A DNA stretch of 20,571 nucleotides, taken from positions 1 through 20,571 of the forward strand of contig JAHLKH010000321.1 in the NCBI GenBank assembly GCA_025526915.1, given 5' to 3'. Source of the DNA: Entophlyctis helioformis (taxonomy: Eukaryota; Chytridiomycota; Chytridiomycetes; Chytridiales; Chytriomycetaceae). Below are positions 1-10,200 of this stretch, piece by piece; position 1 is the stretch's first letter; the number at the start of each line of letters is the position of its first letter. Below the pieces are notes generated by a model that was given only the letters and a program-made list of their open reading frames with translations, was not told the DNA's origin and did not search any database. The position numbers and the translations under genes are program-made.

Positions 1-2
1 TG

Positions 3-1614
3 TCCTCTGCTGCACTGGATTTGGCTGTCGACAGACCGGAGAGCTCGGTGCTGTTCCGTCTTGGCACGAGCAAGTACTCCATCTATAAATGCTCAACCTA
101 CATCAGGCCGTGGATGGCCCACGCCAGGCTGCAGCCGTGGGGACCGTCCGACAGTTTGTCATTGCATATGCACTGTGAGTCTTGCCAGTCGATCGTTCAA
201 GCCTCGCTGCCCTGCCGTTTTCACTGACCGCTCGAGCGGACTGTGATTGCGACAGGCTTGTGTACCGCACATCGTCGTCGATTGCATCGTGGGGCGCCGC
301 ATCCAGAGAAGCCGCGGGTGAAGGAGGGACACTAAACCACGGCGAGTGTCGGCCATCCACGCCGCAGCCTCCACATCACCACGGCAGGACCCGCAGCATC
401 CCTCACCTGCACCGGGATCCATGTCAGTCACGGGCATGCCCTCGACCATGGAGCGTCTTTTTCCGCAGACGCCGTCGACGACCAGCGGGTCTATGAGAAT
501 CTGCAGCTGTCATTCCCGCGCGACAAGACCGTGGGAGAGCTGAGCGCCACGGAACGCGCCGAGCTCCTCACGCGCATCGACAAGCTCAACAGCTCGACCA
601 TGACGCGGCTGGCACCCAAGAAACGCAACCCCCATGCCCGTCGCCCGCGTTTGAGTCGCTTGCGGCTATCCGTGCGCGGCTGTGTCCGAATCCGTCGCGT
701 GGGCGAGGCAGTCGTCGGCCACTCACGGCTGAAGAAGATGCAATCAGACGGGTGAGGCCGAGGAGGAGTGCGAGTGCGAGTGCGAGTGTGGTTGGCGGTC
801 GAGAACGCCGGACTGACGCGTGTGCATTGGTATCCATCGACAGGAACGAGTGCGGACTGATTATTACTCTGGGTCCGCACAAGTACGCGGTGCGGGCGGC
901 CCTGGAGCAGCTCGCCTTCTGGCTGGAAGATCCCGTTGTTCACTTGTGGACGGCCGAGCAGCTCATTGTTGTCTATGCAACGCAAGTCCCACTCGCCACC
1001 CCCTTCTCTCTCTCTCTCTCTCTCCTTCTCTCCTTTGCCCTCTTCACACACCGTTCGTGCTCCGCGTAGACCAAGGACTGACTCGATCCGCCCAACCTTG
1101 TAGGTTCATTTACCGTATCCAGGGCACCGTCGGCAACTTTAAAGCCAACTTCTCGGCCGATTTCGACGAGGCGACTGTCGGCATGGAGCGCAAGACGCCG
1201 GATCCCTCGCAAGCAGCGTCAGCGTCGACTGCCTTGGTCGACACGTCGTCCATTGCGTCTGCGGCGGACCATGTGGCTTCGACTGCTGTTGCGTCTGGTG
1301 TGGCTGTAGCGCCAGTGTCTGTGTCCAAGGAGGTGGAGGCGGCTGCAAAGGCGGCTGCGCAAGTGGCTGCGCAAGTGGCTGCCAAAGTGGCTGCGCAAGT
1401 GTCAGGCTCGGCTAACGGCCAGTCCAACGACCATGGCAACATGAGCGACAGTGCCGGCACCGAAACAAAGTCCTTGTCGGATATGGCGTACGACAACGTG
1501 TTTGCCGAGCACGGTGTTGGCATGATGGACGATGACGATGACGACGACGACGACGACGAGGACGGGCCGTCCATGACCGACTTTGAAGAGGATCTGGCCG
1601 TCAAGCCAGAATGA
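3..1614 (+). CDS. Unrecognised protein with acidic C-terminal tail (5' partial, spliced)
   Basis: I do not recognise this family. A phase-consistent model joins exons 3-174, 469-751, 844-981 and 1104-1614, giving about 367 visible residues; the 5' end is off the window. Splice signals are GTGAGT at 175, CCGCAG before 469, GTGAGG at 752, GACAG before 844, a GC donor (GCAAGT) at 982 and TTGTAG before 1104. The most protein-like part is exon 3 and the start of exon 4, which includes ITLGPHKYAVRAALEQ and GTVGNFKANFSADFDE. After that come an Ala/Val repeat (about 1330-1400) and a run of ten Asp with an acidic tail. The Arg-rich end of exon 2 (about 640-740) and the whole first exon are the least certain parts. 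The gene is tail-to-tail with the SNU23 homologue, with 80 bp between the stop codons. Surest: exons 844-981 and 1104-1614. Confidence 0.6.
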
Positions 1615-1693
1615 CTTGCGCGCGATCAATGAACTTGCTTGCTGTTGGTGTGACGGGATGACGGGATTGTGGGGTATGTACATGCAGGGGCGC

Positions 1694-1699
1694 TTTATT
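1694..1699 (-). promoter_or_regulatory. AATAAA poly(A) signal overlapping the SNU23 stop
   Basis: The minus strand reads AATAAA here, sharing bases with the TAA stop (1695-1697). Cleavage would fall inside the 80-bp gap to the convergent gene, so the 3' UTR must be very short. Confidence 0.55.
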
Positions 1700-2758
1700 T
1701 TAATGGGGCGGAGAGCGACGATGCCATTGCGGGCTTTGAGGAGCCGAACCCGCCGAATCCCATGACGGCCGCCATGTCGTCGTCAATGCCCTCGCCTAAC
1801 GCGGCCAGGTGCGCGTCTTTCGCGTCCTGCTTGGCCTTCTTCTTGCGGTCCCGCCGGTCCGTCTTTTCCTGCTCTTCGGCCGCCCGCCTCTTCTCTCGCT
1901 CTGCCCGAAAGTCTATCGGTGGCCGCAGCCCGTGGCGGCAGTGGCAAGTGGTCAGCGTGATGCAGAGCGAGACAGGCACCACGATCGATGGCTGACGAGC
2001 GATCGATGCGCATGGGTGGCGAGCGCGCACTTACCGACAGTCACTTTGGGTGCGTTCTTTGCCTGTTTGTGGAAGAGCAGCCGTGCTCGCACCTGCTCGA
2101 CCGTTGATCGCTGTGCCCGTGGCGCATACCCCGCCGCCTTCAGATCTGTCATATCCACACATGCACACACACACGGCCAGCCAGATACCTGCCATTAGTT
2201 CCGCATTCGCTGCACCGACCGCCACGCCGGCCACGTACGCTGGATGCTGTTCAGGTGGTCCAGAAACGTCATGTTGTCCTTGTACGTGCGGTCGCAGAGC
2301 GCGCAGTGGAAGCCGGGCTGCGTGCCGTCTGACGTGTCCACGACCACTGTCTTGCCGACCGATGCTGCGAACCCGAGGTCGCCGTCACGCGCTGTGATGA
2401 GGCTCGGCACCAGCGGCTTCTCGCCCGCCTCGGCTGTTGGATGGCTGTCAGTGCGTCTGTCCGCCTGCCTGTCTGCCTGCTAGCCTGCCTGCCAGGTGCG
2501 CTCACCTCGCCGTGCGTCCTCGTCCATGACCCGCTGCACACGCTCCGTCTCTTCCGTGCGCTTGAGCTGGCCGGCCTGCCGCAGCACGGCCTTCTTGGCA
2601 TACTCGTCCTTGTCCCATGTGCGTCGGAACCCCGTGTCGCCCTGTCCCGCCGTCGGCACCGCACACGGTCAGCCATGCCGGCATCTCGCCACGCCCCCAC
2701 CAGGCCCGTCCGCACTTGCCTTTGTGCCGTACACGCCTCCGCCCTTGCTGCTACTCAT
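1695..2758 (-). CDS. SNU23: U4/U6.U5 tri-snRNP zinc-finger protein Snu23 (ZMAT2 homologue)
   Basis: Snu23/ZMAT2 is a tri-snRNP component that enters the spliceosome at the B-complex stage in the nucleus. The model has exons 2720-2758, 2506-2641, 2239-2433, 2035-2145 and 1695-1912 and encodes 232 residues; human ZMAT2 has about 199. The N-terminus has GTKGDTGFRRTWDKDEYAKK, like the family's GTK...FRRKWDKDEY. A U1-type C2H2 finger uses C102, C105, H118 and H124; H124 is created by splicing across the intron at 2146-2238. The segment QRSTVEQVRARL and the ending DDDMAAVMGFGGFGSSK match the conserved C-terminus. Intron 1 (2642-2719) appears to start with GC (AAG|GCAAGT), which keeps the frame and restores the family's GTK...FRR junction. 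An AATAAA overlaps the stop codon. The start ATG is 61 bp beyond the stop of the upstream minus-strand gene. Confidence 0.93.
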
Positions 2759-2808
2759 TGAACGATGTGATGTAAAATGGCAAGTGGCCAGATATCAACT
2801 CATAGCAG

Positions 2809-2814
2809 TTTATT
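2809..2814 (-). promoter_or_regulatory. AATAAA poly(A) signal just after the membrane-protein stop
   Basis: The minus strand reads AATAAA starting six bases past the TGA stop (2820-2822). The next gene on this strand starts at 2758, so transcript ending must happen within about 60 bp. Confidence 0.5.
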
Positions 2815-2819
2815 CATTC

Positions 2820-3857
2820 TCATGCAACGGCTGCCGCTTGTTGCCGGAGCTGAGAATAGTACTCGCTGATCGGCATCTGCATGTCAAGCACACGCACGTC
2901 GGGCACAGCATCGCCTGCATCCACGTCGGCAGCGGCTGCCACCTCGACATCCAGGTCGTACTTGGACCTCGACCGCACAATCGCATGTCCGCCGCGCTTC
3001 ACCGGCCCGTCTGCATCGTCGTTCTTGCCGCCCGCCATCGCGTCGTCAGTGGATGCGACCGCAATGGCCGACAAGTCGTAGTTGGAGCGTGACCGCACGA
3101 TGGCGTGGCCGCGGTGCTGTGGCTCGTCCGACAGGTCAAGGTCGACGCTGGCAACAACGGCTGACAGGTCGTAGTTGGAGCGCGATCGCACAATCGCGTG
3201 GCCGCGGCGCTGCGGCTCGTCGTCCTTGTCGCTGTACAATGCCGACGGGTCGGTCTCGTCGTAGGCGTCGTAGAAGGCCTCGGCCTCGGCATTGACATCG
3301 GCATCGGCGACGGCGTCTGAGAACGACGCGGGAGATTCGGTAGACGGAGACGAGATGCTGGGAACGGTCGGCATGAGCTGCGGCTTGGCTTCGGACACGG
3401 ACAGGGTATCATTGTCCGTCTCGGTGGTCTCCGTCTCCATCGTCAGCGCGGTTGCAGTGACGGCCGTCGTCGTCGTCGTCGTCGTCGTCGTCGAGGTGAT
3501 TGCATGTGACACGGTTGTCGTCGTCACCGTGTGCACATCTGCTGTGGTAGAAAGCGAGACGACGGGTGGCGGGCCGTCTATAGCAGGAGCAGCAGGAGCA
3601 GCGGGAGCAGCCGTCGAGGTGCTCGTGGCCGTGGCAGTCGTGTCCTTGGGGGCGTCCATGTCGATTGCCACTGATGCTGCGTCTGGCGCAGCCGGGCCGT
3701 CGCTGGGATCGGCGCTCGCACCGTACCCAATGCTCTTGGCGGCGTCAGCCGAAGACGCCTTGCGCGTCGATCGAGGAGCGCACATGCCGACGGCAGCAAC
3801 GATGCATGCAACGGCAGCAACGGCACCAATGATGCCTGGAAGAGCGACGGCGGACAT
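2820..3857 (-). CDS. Single-span membrane protein with three RGHAIVRSRS-type repeats
   Basis: Unrecognised 345-residue protein in one exon. The ATG at 3857 is chosen because the 17 codons upstream start with GTG, not ATG. Residues about 4-26 form one hydrophobic Ala/Val/Ile segment followed by a basic patch (PRSTRK), which suggests a signal-anchor or single transmembrane helix. The middle is rich in Ala, Ser, Thr, Asp and Pro and holds a poly-Thr run encoded by a trinucleotide repeat (about 3461-3493). Near the C-terminus are three diverged copies of R-G-H-A-I-V-R-S-R-S-[N/K]-Y-D-L, at 3163-3212, 3070-3119 and 2950-2999. The R-S-R-S core could be a basophilic-kinase or adaptor docking site; that is inference. 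AATAAA lies 5 bp after the stop. The gene shares the 3858-4603 promoter region with RRP1. Confidence 0.8.
   Translation of the reverse strand: MSAVALPGIIGAVAAVACIVAAVGMCAPRSTRKASSADAAKSIGYGASADPSDGPAAPDAASVAIDMDAPKDTTATATSTSTAAPAAPAAPAIDGPPPVVSLSTTADVHTVTTTTVSHAITSTTTTTTTTTAVTATALTMETETTETDNDTLSVSEAKPQLMPTVPSISSPSTESPASFSDAVADADVNAEAEAFYDAYDETDPSALYSDKDDEPQRRGHAIVRSRSNYDLSAVVASVDLDLSDEPQHRGHAIVRSRSNYDLSAIAVASTDDAMAGGKNDDADGPVKRGGHAIVRSRSKYDLDVEVAAAADVDAGDAVPDVRVLDMQMPISEYYSQLRQQAAAVA
2950..3212 (-). repeat. Three in-frame copies of a ~50-bp coding repeat
   Basis: The units at 3163-3212, 3070-3119 and 2950-2999 each encode about 16 residues built on R-G-H-A-I-V-R-S-R-S-x-Y-D-L. The first two are nearly identical and the third has diverged. 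The acidic or Ala-rich spacers between them differ in length, so this is a dispersed motif repeat, not a strict tandem array. Confidence 0.85.
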
Positions 3858-4603
3858 GGGAGTGGATCGATGGCGGGCGGACTGAGCTGAGCGAAACAGT
3901 GCACGCACGTTCGAGGGACTGCCCCGCCTTTTGAATGGCCGAAAAGATGCTCAGGTCCGCATGGTGTGTCTGGCGTGCGTCGTGTGCACGAGCCAGCCCA
4001 AGCGCCGGCCAGCCAGCCAGTCAGCCAGCCAGACACGAGGAGGCGATGGATGAGCGATGGATGCGAGCACGAGCGCTGCGCACACACACCGACACGCGCG
4101 CGAGTTGCTCCGCCTTGCCCCCACGATAAGCCGTTGGCACGTGAAGCCAAACGCGATAAGCTTCGTCGGCACGTGCACACTGTGCCGATAAGGGCCTGAT
4201 GCATTGCGCATCTGGTGCACATCTGCTGAGCAACCGGAGCGCCATTTCATCCCTCCCGCTCACATCCGAGCACCACTCATCTGGCCTCTCCGACCCGGAC
4301 TGGGCCAGCACAGCACAAGGGCGGAGGCGGAGCACTGATCCAGCTGGCTGATGGCCGCCTTGAGCCCCTTTCCCTTTCATCAGTCATCTGGCTCTGCTGG
4401 CCGCCGGCTTTGGCCGTGCCTCGCTGGCTCGCAGCTGGCTGATCCTGCCTCTCTGGCTCGCTCAAGCCAGACAAGGCCATGTTTGAAGACTCTTTGAAAA
4501 TTCTTGAAATTGTTGGCAGTTTGTTTGCAAATTTTGATCGACACGAATTGCCGCGAAATGCCAAGAAAAAAAATTCTGGCCGGCTTTCGACAAACGCAGC
4601 GCC
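3858..4603. promoter_or_regulatory. Divergent intergenic promoter region (membrane protein / RRP1)
   Basis: This 746-bp gap separates divergent start codons and no convincing gene lies in it. It holds CAGC/CCAG-rich simple sequence (about 3990-4030), a tandem CGATAAG/CACGTG array (4124-4192), CTGGCT-rich repeats (about 4340-4465) and an AT-rich stretch just before the RRP1 ATG (about 4480-4580). The last is the likeliest core promoter for RRP1. Confidence 0.5.
4124..4192 (+). promoter_or_regulatory. Tandem CGATAAG + CACGTG modules
   Basis: CGATAAG occurs at 4124, 4154 and 4186, spaced 30 and 32 bp. CACGTG occurs at 4138-4143 and 4170-4175, spaced 32 bp. GATAAG is the core for GATA-type zinc-finger factors and CACGTG is the E-box core for bHLH factors. 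Evenly repeated pairs suggest a composite control element. Which of the two divergent genes it serves is unknown. Confidence 0.45.
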
Positions 4604-6446
4604 ATGACGAGTAAGGGAAACGGCGCAAGTGCAAGTGGGCGTCTGCTGCCCGTGTCGCTTCCTGACTCTGCGCTGCTCGTGACGTCGCCCTCTGCAGCCG
4701 TTTCATCAGCCTCGACCGTCTCGGGCATCGCTGGGTTCGGCAAGCGTCTTGCGCATTCAGGTACGTGGCTGCCGAGTTGCTTCTGGCAAATGCCTGCTGC
4801 ATGCCTGCCTGCACAGACTCGCAAGCGCCGGCCCGTCGTCGCCATGAACAGACAGCGGCAGTCGTGGCTGCGTATCCTGCGTCGCTGCTTCTGGCTGCTC
4901 AAACAGCTTCCTGTCCGCCTTGTCCGGCCTGCTGTTGTGCCGCCATCTTGCTCACACGTCTTGTTCGCCTGGCTTCCAGAAAAGAAGATTCGTGATCTGG
5001 CCGTCAAGTCGCTGCAAGAGTACCTCATCGCCAATGCAGAGGGTCTCTCTGACTTGGATTTCCTCAAGCTGTGGAAGGGTCTCTTCTACTGTGAGTCGCA
5101 CGCAGCAACCCAGCATCAATGCGCACATCTCCGAGGCTGTTCCACTGATCCGCGTATCCATTGCTCCGTGTGCATGTAGGCTACTGGATGTCGGACAAGC
5201 CGCTGATCCAGCAGGATCTGGCACAGAAGCTCGCGTCCACCATCATGACGCTGCCCGTGTCCCAGGCCCCGCGGTACATCCGCTCGTTCTGGAAGATCTT
5301 CCTCATGGAGTGGTACAACATTGACCGCCTCAGACTCGACAAGTTCTACCAGCTGTGCCGTCAGTTCCAGCAATGGTCGTTCCGGTGGTTGCATTCGCAG
5401 CACTGGAATACCGAGCTCATTGCAGAGTATCTGGCCATCATGAACGAAGGCCCATTGAGGTGGGTTGTTGCCGATCGCTTCTTTGGCAGTCTCGCTAGCC
5501 AGGCAGCTGACGGTGTGGCTGTTGGCAGTATCAACGTTGGATCTGTGCCGGACAGTCTCCGGTACCATACCGCCGAGGCACTGCTTCAGGAACTTGCCAA
5601 GGCACTTGCTGCCGAGGGCGTCGAGGTGGGCATCTCTTTTTCTGCAACGGTGCTGTCAAGTGTCGTGTGCTCACCGTCTGCTTGAATGCTTGCAATGCGC
5701 AAACAGACTCTTCCCAAGCACGCCTTTGACAGCATCACGGATCCATTCTTCCAAGCCCTGTCCAGGAGCCACAACCAGATGCTGTTTACGCGTCTTCGCA
5801 GCGAAGTGCTCGACCTCTGGCTCAAGGGTGAGGCGTGATGATGGGCCATCTGCAGCATCGACGTGACTAACATGTGCCAACATCTAGATCAAGATGAGAT
5901 GGATGAGGACGACGACGAGGATGCACAAGAAACGACAAGGACGACGCCTGCCTCGGTTGTCAAGTCGGTCCTGTCGCCAGACCAGCTGCTCGACCGTCTC
6001 CACGACATCATCTCGGATCCGGCCACTCTCCAGTGCAACCGCAGAAACCTGATTGCGTTCAACAAGGAGCTGGCCAAGTCCATGGGCAAGACGTACGTTG
6101 CCACGCCAGCCGTGCTTGGTGGCGTGCAGGGTTTCCCCGAGACCCTCGCCCCTTCTTCTTCGTTGTCATCCAAGGCGGACAAGAAGAGCAAAAAGGCCAA
6201 GAAGGCTGCCAAGGCGGCCGAGCGCTTGTCTGACGACGCCGACATGGACCAAGATGTCAACGAGAAGGAGACCAAAAAGTCCAACAAGCGCAAGGCTGCA
6301 GAGGTCGAGGCTGTCGATGCCGACGATGCCGAGGACGAGGCGGCAGATGAAGACGGCAGCGAAGACGTACACGAGCCCACTGTTGCCGATGCAGAGGACG
6401 ATGCTGATGACGCGGAGGGCAATGGCGATGCAGAGACAAATGGCAA

Positions 6447-6480
<34 letters not shown>

Positions 6481-7079
6481 GGCGAGGATGAGGCGGAGGC
6501 GGAGGCGAGAGAGGCCCAGCGTGCCTCGCCCAACAAGAGAGCAAGGCTCGAGGAGGCCGAGTCGGCAGAGGGCAATGGAGATCTGGATGTGGACGCGTCT
6601 CAGTCGTCCACCGTTGAGGCTTCGCAGGAACGCAAGTCTGTTCGCTGGGGCGAGAAGCTCCGTGTCAAGAGTGAGTGCGAGCAACGCATGCGTATTGCTG
6701 TTTATTGCTATAAGACTGACTGACTGGTGTGTTCAACTCTCTCTCTTCTTGTGCAGCCTTCTTCAAGGCCAAGCCCATCGCCAAGGCGACGGATCCCGCC
6801 ACGCCGCCACCCAAGACGGGCACAGCAGCCAAGCCCGTGCTCAAGCGCGCACCCGGCACTGCGTCTCCCGTCGTTGTGCTCACCGACGACGACAGCAGCC
6901 TTGCCGCCAACACGATCAGCAACTCTGTGTCCAAGTTTGCCAATGCTGCGCTGGCCAACCGCGCCGATCGGGGTGCGTCTGGCGGCAGCAAGAACGCCAA
7001 GAAGAACAAGAAGAAGAAGAAGGCTGCCAAGGCTGCCAAGGCTGCCGCCGCCGCTGCTGCTGCTGCTGCTTCACAATAA
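4604..7079 (+). CDS. RRP1: Ribosomal RNA processing protein 1 (Rrp1/Nop52 family)
   Basis: Rrp1 (NNP-1/Nop52) is a nucleolar factor for pre-60S assembly and 27S pre-rRNA processing. Seven exons (4604-4760, 4980-5090, 5180-5459, 5529-5625, 5707-5827, 5888-6670, 6757-7079) give 623 residues with all phases consistent. The Nop52 domain covers about residues 45-260: KKIRDLAVKSLQEYL, then LWKGLFYCYWMSDKPLIQQ, then ITDPFFQ. Residues 260-500 are an acidic and basic low-complexity region with a poly-Asp run. The motif KSVRW (505-509) fits the PP1-docking consensus [RK]-x-[VI]-x-[FW]. The tail is Lys/Ala-rich, as is usual for nucleolar proteins. Intron 1 is 219 nt; the others are 60-89 nt. AATAAA overlaps the stop. 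NOP14 follows 138 bp downstream on the same strand. Confidence 0.95.
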
Positions 7080-7080
7080 A
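7075..7080 (+). promoter_or_regulatory. AATAAA poly(A) signal overlapping the RRP1 stop
   Basis: AATAAA spans the TAA stop at 7077-7079. Only 138 bp separate this stop from the NOP14 ATG, so RRP1 termination and the NOP14 promoter must share that interval. Confidence 0.5.
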
Positions 7081-7093
7081 TGACATGCCATTG

Positions 7094-7120
7094 CACCGTT
7101 CACCGTTCACCGTTCACCGT
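7094..7120 (+). repeat. CACCGTT heptamer repeat between RRP1 and NOP14
   Basis: There are three perfect CACCGTT units plus a fourth lacking its last base. It lies about 100 bp before the NOP14 ATG. It may be part of the NOP14 promoter or a simple replication-slippage repeat. Confidence 0.8.
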
Positions 7121-7217
7121 CGGCGAACCCATCCGCTTGTTGATCTGGAAGCCGCGTCGAATTCATAAACGAAAGAAAAAAAGTTTGGCCCAACCAAGCG
7201 CAACAGCAATCGCAGTC

Positions 7218-10200
7218 ATGGCCAAGGGACAAGGCGCCGGCGGGTCAGCGCTCAAGCGGCTCAAGAACTCGCTCAAGACGGCCGGCATCATCGGGCCGCA
7301 AGCCAAGGTGCGCAAAGTGTCCAAGACCAAGGGCAGCAAGAAGAAGCAGGTCGAGGCCGCCACGGCCCGCAAGGACGCCAAGACGCTGCTGCGCTCCATG
7401 TCGCAGACCGCCCGCGAATCCAACCCCTTTGAGATGCAGTTTGGCCGGCCCAAGCACGAGGTTCTTGGCCGCCGGGTCAAGGGCACCGTCGGCCGCCCCG
7501 GGCAGACCAAGAAGCGCTCAGAGGACATCCGCAAGAAGACGCTGCTCGTCGAGATGCAGCGCAAGAACAAGGACTCGGAGATTGTCGATCGTCGTATTGG
7601 CGAGAATGACCCGAACATGTCGGTCGAGGACAAGATGCTCGAGCGGTTCATGCGGGAGAAGACTGCTGCCGTGAGTGGTGCTGTGATGTGCTGTGCGATG
7701 CTGTGTGGAATGGCATGCTTTGCGATGCCGTGTGCTGACGGCATCGGTTGCTGCAGAAACGCACGGGCCATGGATCGGCATTCAACCTCGAGGACGATGA
7801 CGAGATCGAGCTCACCCACATGGGCAGATCCCTCAACGAGCCGGATGCATTCGATGATGCCGGCCTGCGCCGCATGGAGGACGACTCTGACGATGGTGAG
7901 CTGCGTGTCCCGACTGCGATCCTGTCGTGGACCCATGCTGACGCCTCGTGTGGCGGCGTGCAGAGGGAGGGCTTGATGCCGACTTTGTGAATGCGGCGCA
8001 TTTTGGCGGTTTCGGCAACGACGACGAGGCGGATCCCAACGCACGCAAGTCGCACAAGGATATCATGAAGGAGGTCATGGCCAAGAGCAAGATGCACAAG
8101 GTTGGTTATGCTTCCCCACGGCGTGGCCATGCGGATGCGGACATGGAGCTGACGATCGTGTACAGAAAGAGAGACAGAGGCAAAAGGAGGAGGACTACAA
8201 CCTGCAGACCCAGGTGGATGCCGAGCTCGACGACATTCGCAGTCTGCTCGCACCCATGGCCGAGACGCGTCCGCCGCCTCGCTCTGCCCGTCCGGCCGCA
8301 GCTGCGGATGGATCAGACGCGACTGCTGCTGCTGCACCCAAGCCGCCAGCACCGACCGACGAGGACTACGATCGGTTTGTCAAGGAGCTCGCCTACGAGC
8401 GTCGTGCCCAGCCCACGGACCGCCTCAAGACCGACGAGGAAGTCGCCTACGAGAGCAAGAACCGGCTCGAGAAGCTCGAGCAGGATCGACTCCGCCGCAT
8501 GCAGGGTCTCGAGGAGCAGGATGCGCTCATTGCCAGCGGCCGTGGTCCCAAGCGCGGCATCAAGCGTGCTGCACAGGGCGACGATCTCGGCGATGATGAC
8601 TATGCTGCCCATGTGCAAAAGACCATCGAGGACGAGGAGGAGATGCCGTTGACGTACAAGGACGGCAAGCTTGTCAACAACAAAATCTTTTTCAGCAAGA
8701 CCGGCGGCAAGAAGTCTGACGACGACGAGGATAGCGACGAAGATGGCAGCGACGAGGAGGGCAGCGATGACAGTGATGAGGATGATGAGGACGACGAGGA
8801 CGACGAGGACGACGAGGAAGAGGAAGAGGAAGAAGAGCAGGAAGAGAAGCGGCCTCGCAAGACTGTCAGCCGCGACACCCGCGACGAGTCCCTCGAGCCC
8901 GAGTTTGAGTTTGACGCTGGTCTCGACGAGGCAACACCATTCGAAGAGTACTCTGACGACGATGGCATGGGCGAGAACGATGACGACCAAGAGGATGGCG
9001 AGGGCGAGGACGATGAGTCTGAAGAGTCCGAGACGGAGGCTGCCGATCGTGCCGCTCTTTCCAAGGGCGGCGAGGACGAGGATGACATTCCGTACGCCCC
9101 CAAGACACCCGAGTCTCTGGACGACTTCCTCAAGCTCATTTCCGGCCGATCGCAAACTGCCAAGGCCACGATTGTCAAGCGGCTGCGCATCCTCAACCAC
9201 TCGCGTCTCGGCGCCACCGCCAAGGAGGCTCTCAAGAGCGTCACGATGGTGCTCCTCGAGTACCGCGACTACGTGCTCACACTGCCGACACCCGATCTTG
9301 CGTCACTCAAGGCGCTTGAGGGCCATACCGTCGAGCTGTCGCGTACCCATGCAAGCCTGGTGGCCGAGTACGCGATCGACCGTCTGACGGATATCCAGGA
9401 GACGCTTATCAAGGCCATGTCGTCCGAGTCGTCCAAGAAAAAGGTCGGCTTCCCGTCCCTGCCCGACCTCTACTTTTTGCGTCTCGTGGGCGAGGTGTTT
9501 TCAACGTCGGATCTGCAGCATGTCGTCATCACCCCTGCTATGCTTGTCATGGCCCAGTTCCTCGACCAGTGCCCGATGCGCCACATGCAGGACGCTGTCT
9601 CTGGGCTGTTCCTCTGCGAGATCTACTACGACTATGTGTTCGCGGCCAAGCGCTTTGTGCCCGAGATTGTCATCTTCGCCAACCGCCTCATTGCGTCGTT
9701 CCTTGGTCTGTCGCCAGCCAAGGTGCCGCTCATGGTTCCACTGCCCGGCATGGTCAACACTGGCTTTGCGATTGCGGACTTTTCTGCCGAGCCTGCCGAG
9801 CTGTCCCTGTCCCTGCTGCCGTCGCTTGCCAAGGCCAAGGCTGCCACGGACAACATCAAGTGAGTATTGCTGGTTTTGTTGATGGGGTTTGTAGCAGTTC
9901 TGACGCCTTGTGGTAGGGTTGCGTTGTTGGCACAGGCAATGCACTTGATGTCGCGGTGCGCGCGGCTGTGGAACGACACTGGATCCAACATTGAGATCTT
10001 TGAGGCCACCATGCAGATGCATGCGCTCGTGCCCGTTGACCAGCTGACTGGCAGAGCCAAGGTACACACCCGCCTGGCTCTCTGTTTGCAAGCCCACGCC
10101 ATGCAACATGATGCTAACATGCCGAAACATGGCGGCAACCAGGAGCTTGTCAACGAGGCCGCCAGCAACATCACTAGCCTCATCGCCAGCGCGTCACTCA

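Noticed and set aside
5828..5887. Box C-like GTGATGA in a 60-nt RRP1 intron
   Set aside because: No box D (CTGA) follows and the intron is too short to hold a snoRNA.
6166..6684. Long antisense open frames opposite the RRP1 acidic region
   Set aside because: Asp/Glu-coding repeats read as Ser, Val or Leu runs on the other strand. They are shadows of the real gene.
7671..7756. Possible box C/D snoRNA inside NOP14 intron 1
   Set aside because: Only GTGATGT and a single CTGA were found, with no clear terminal stem. The match to box C is imperfect and the intron is very short.
8313..9244. Long antisense open frames opposite NOP14
   Set aside because: Poly-Ser and poly-Leu/Val translations of the acidic-repeat codons, with no independent start or family match.
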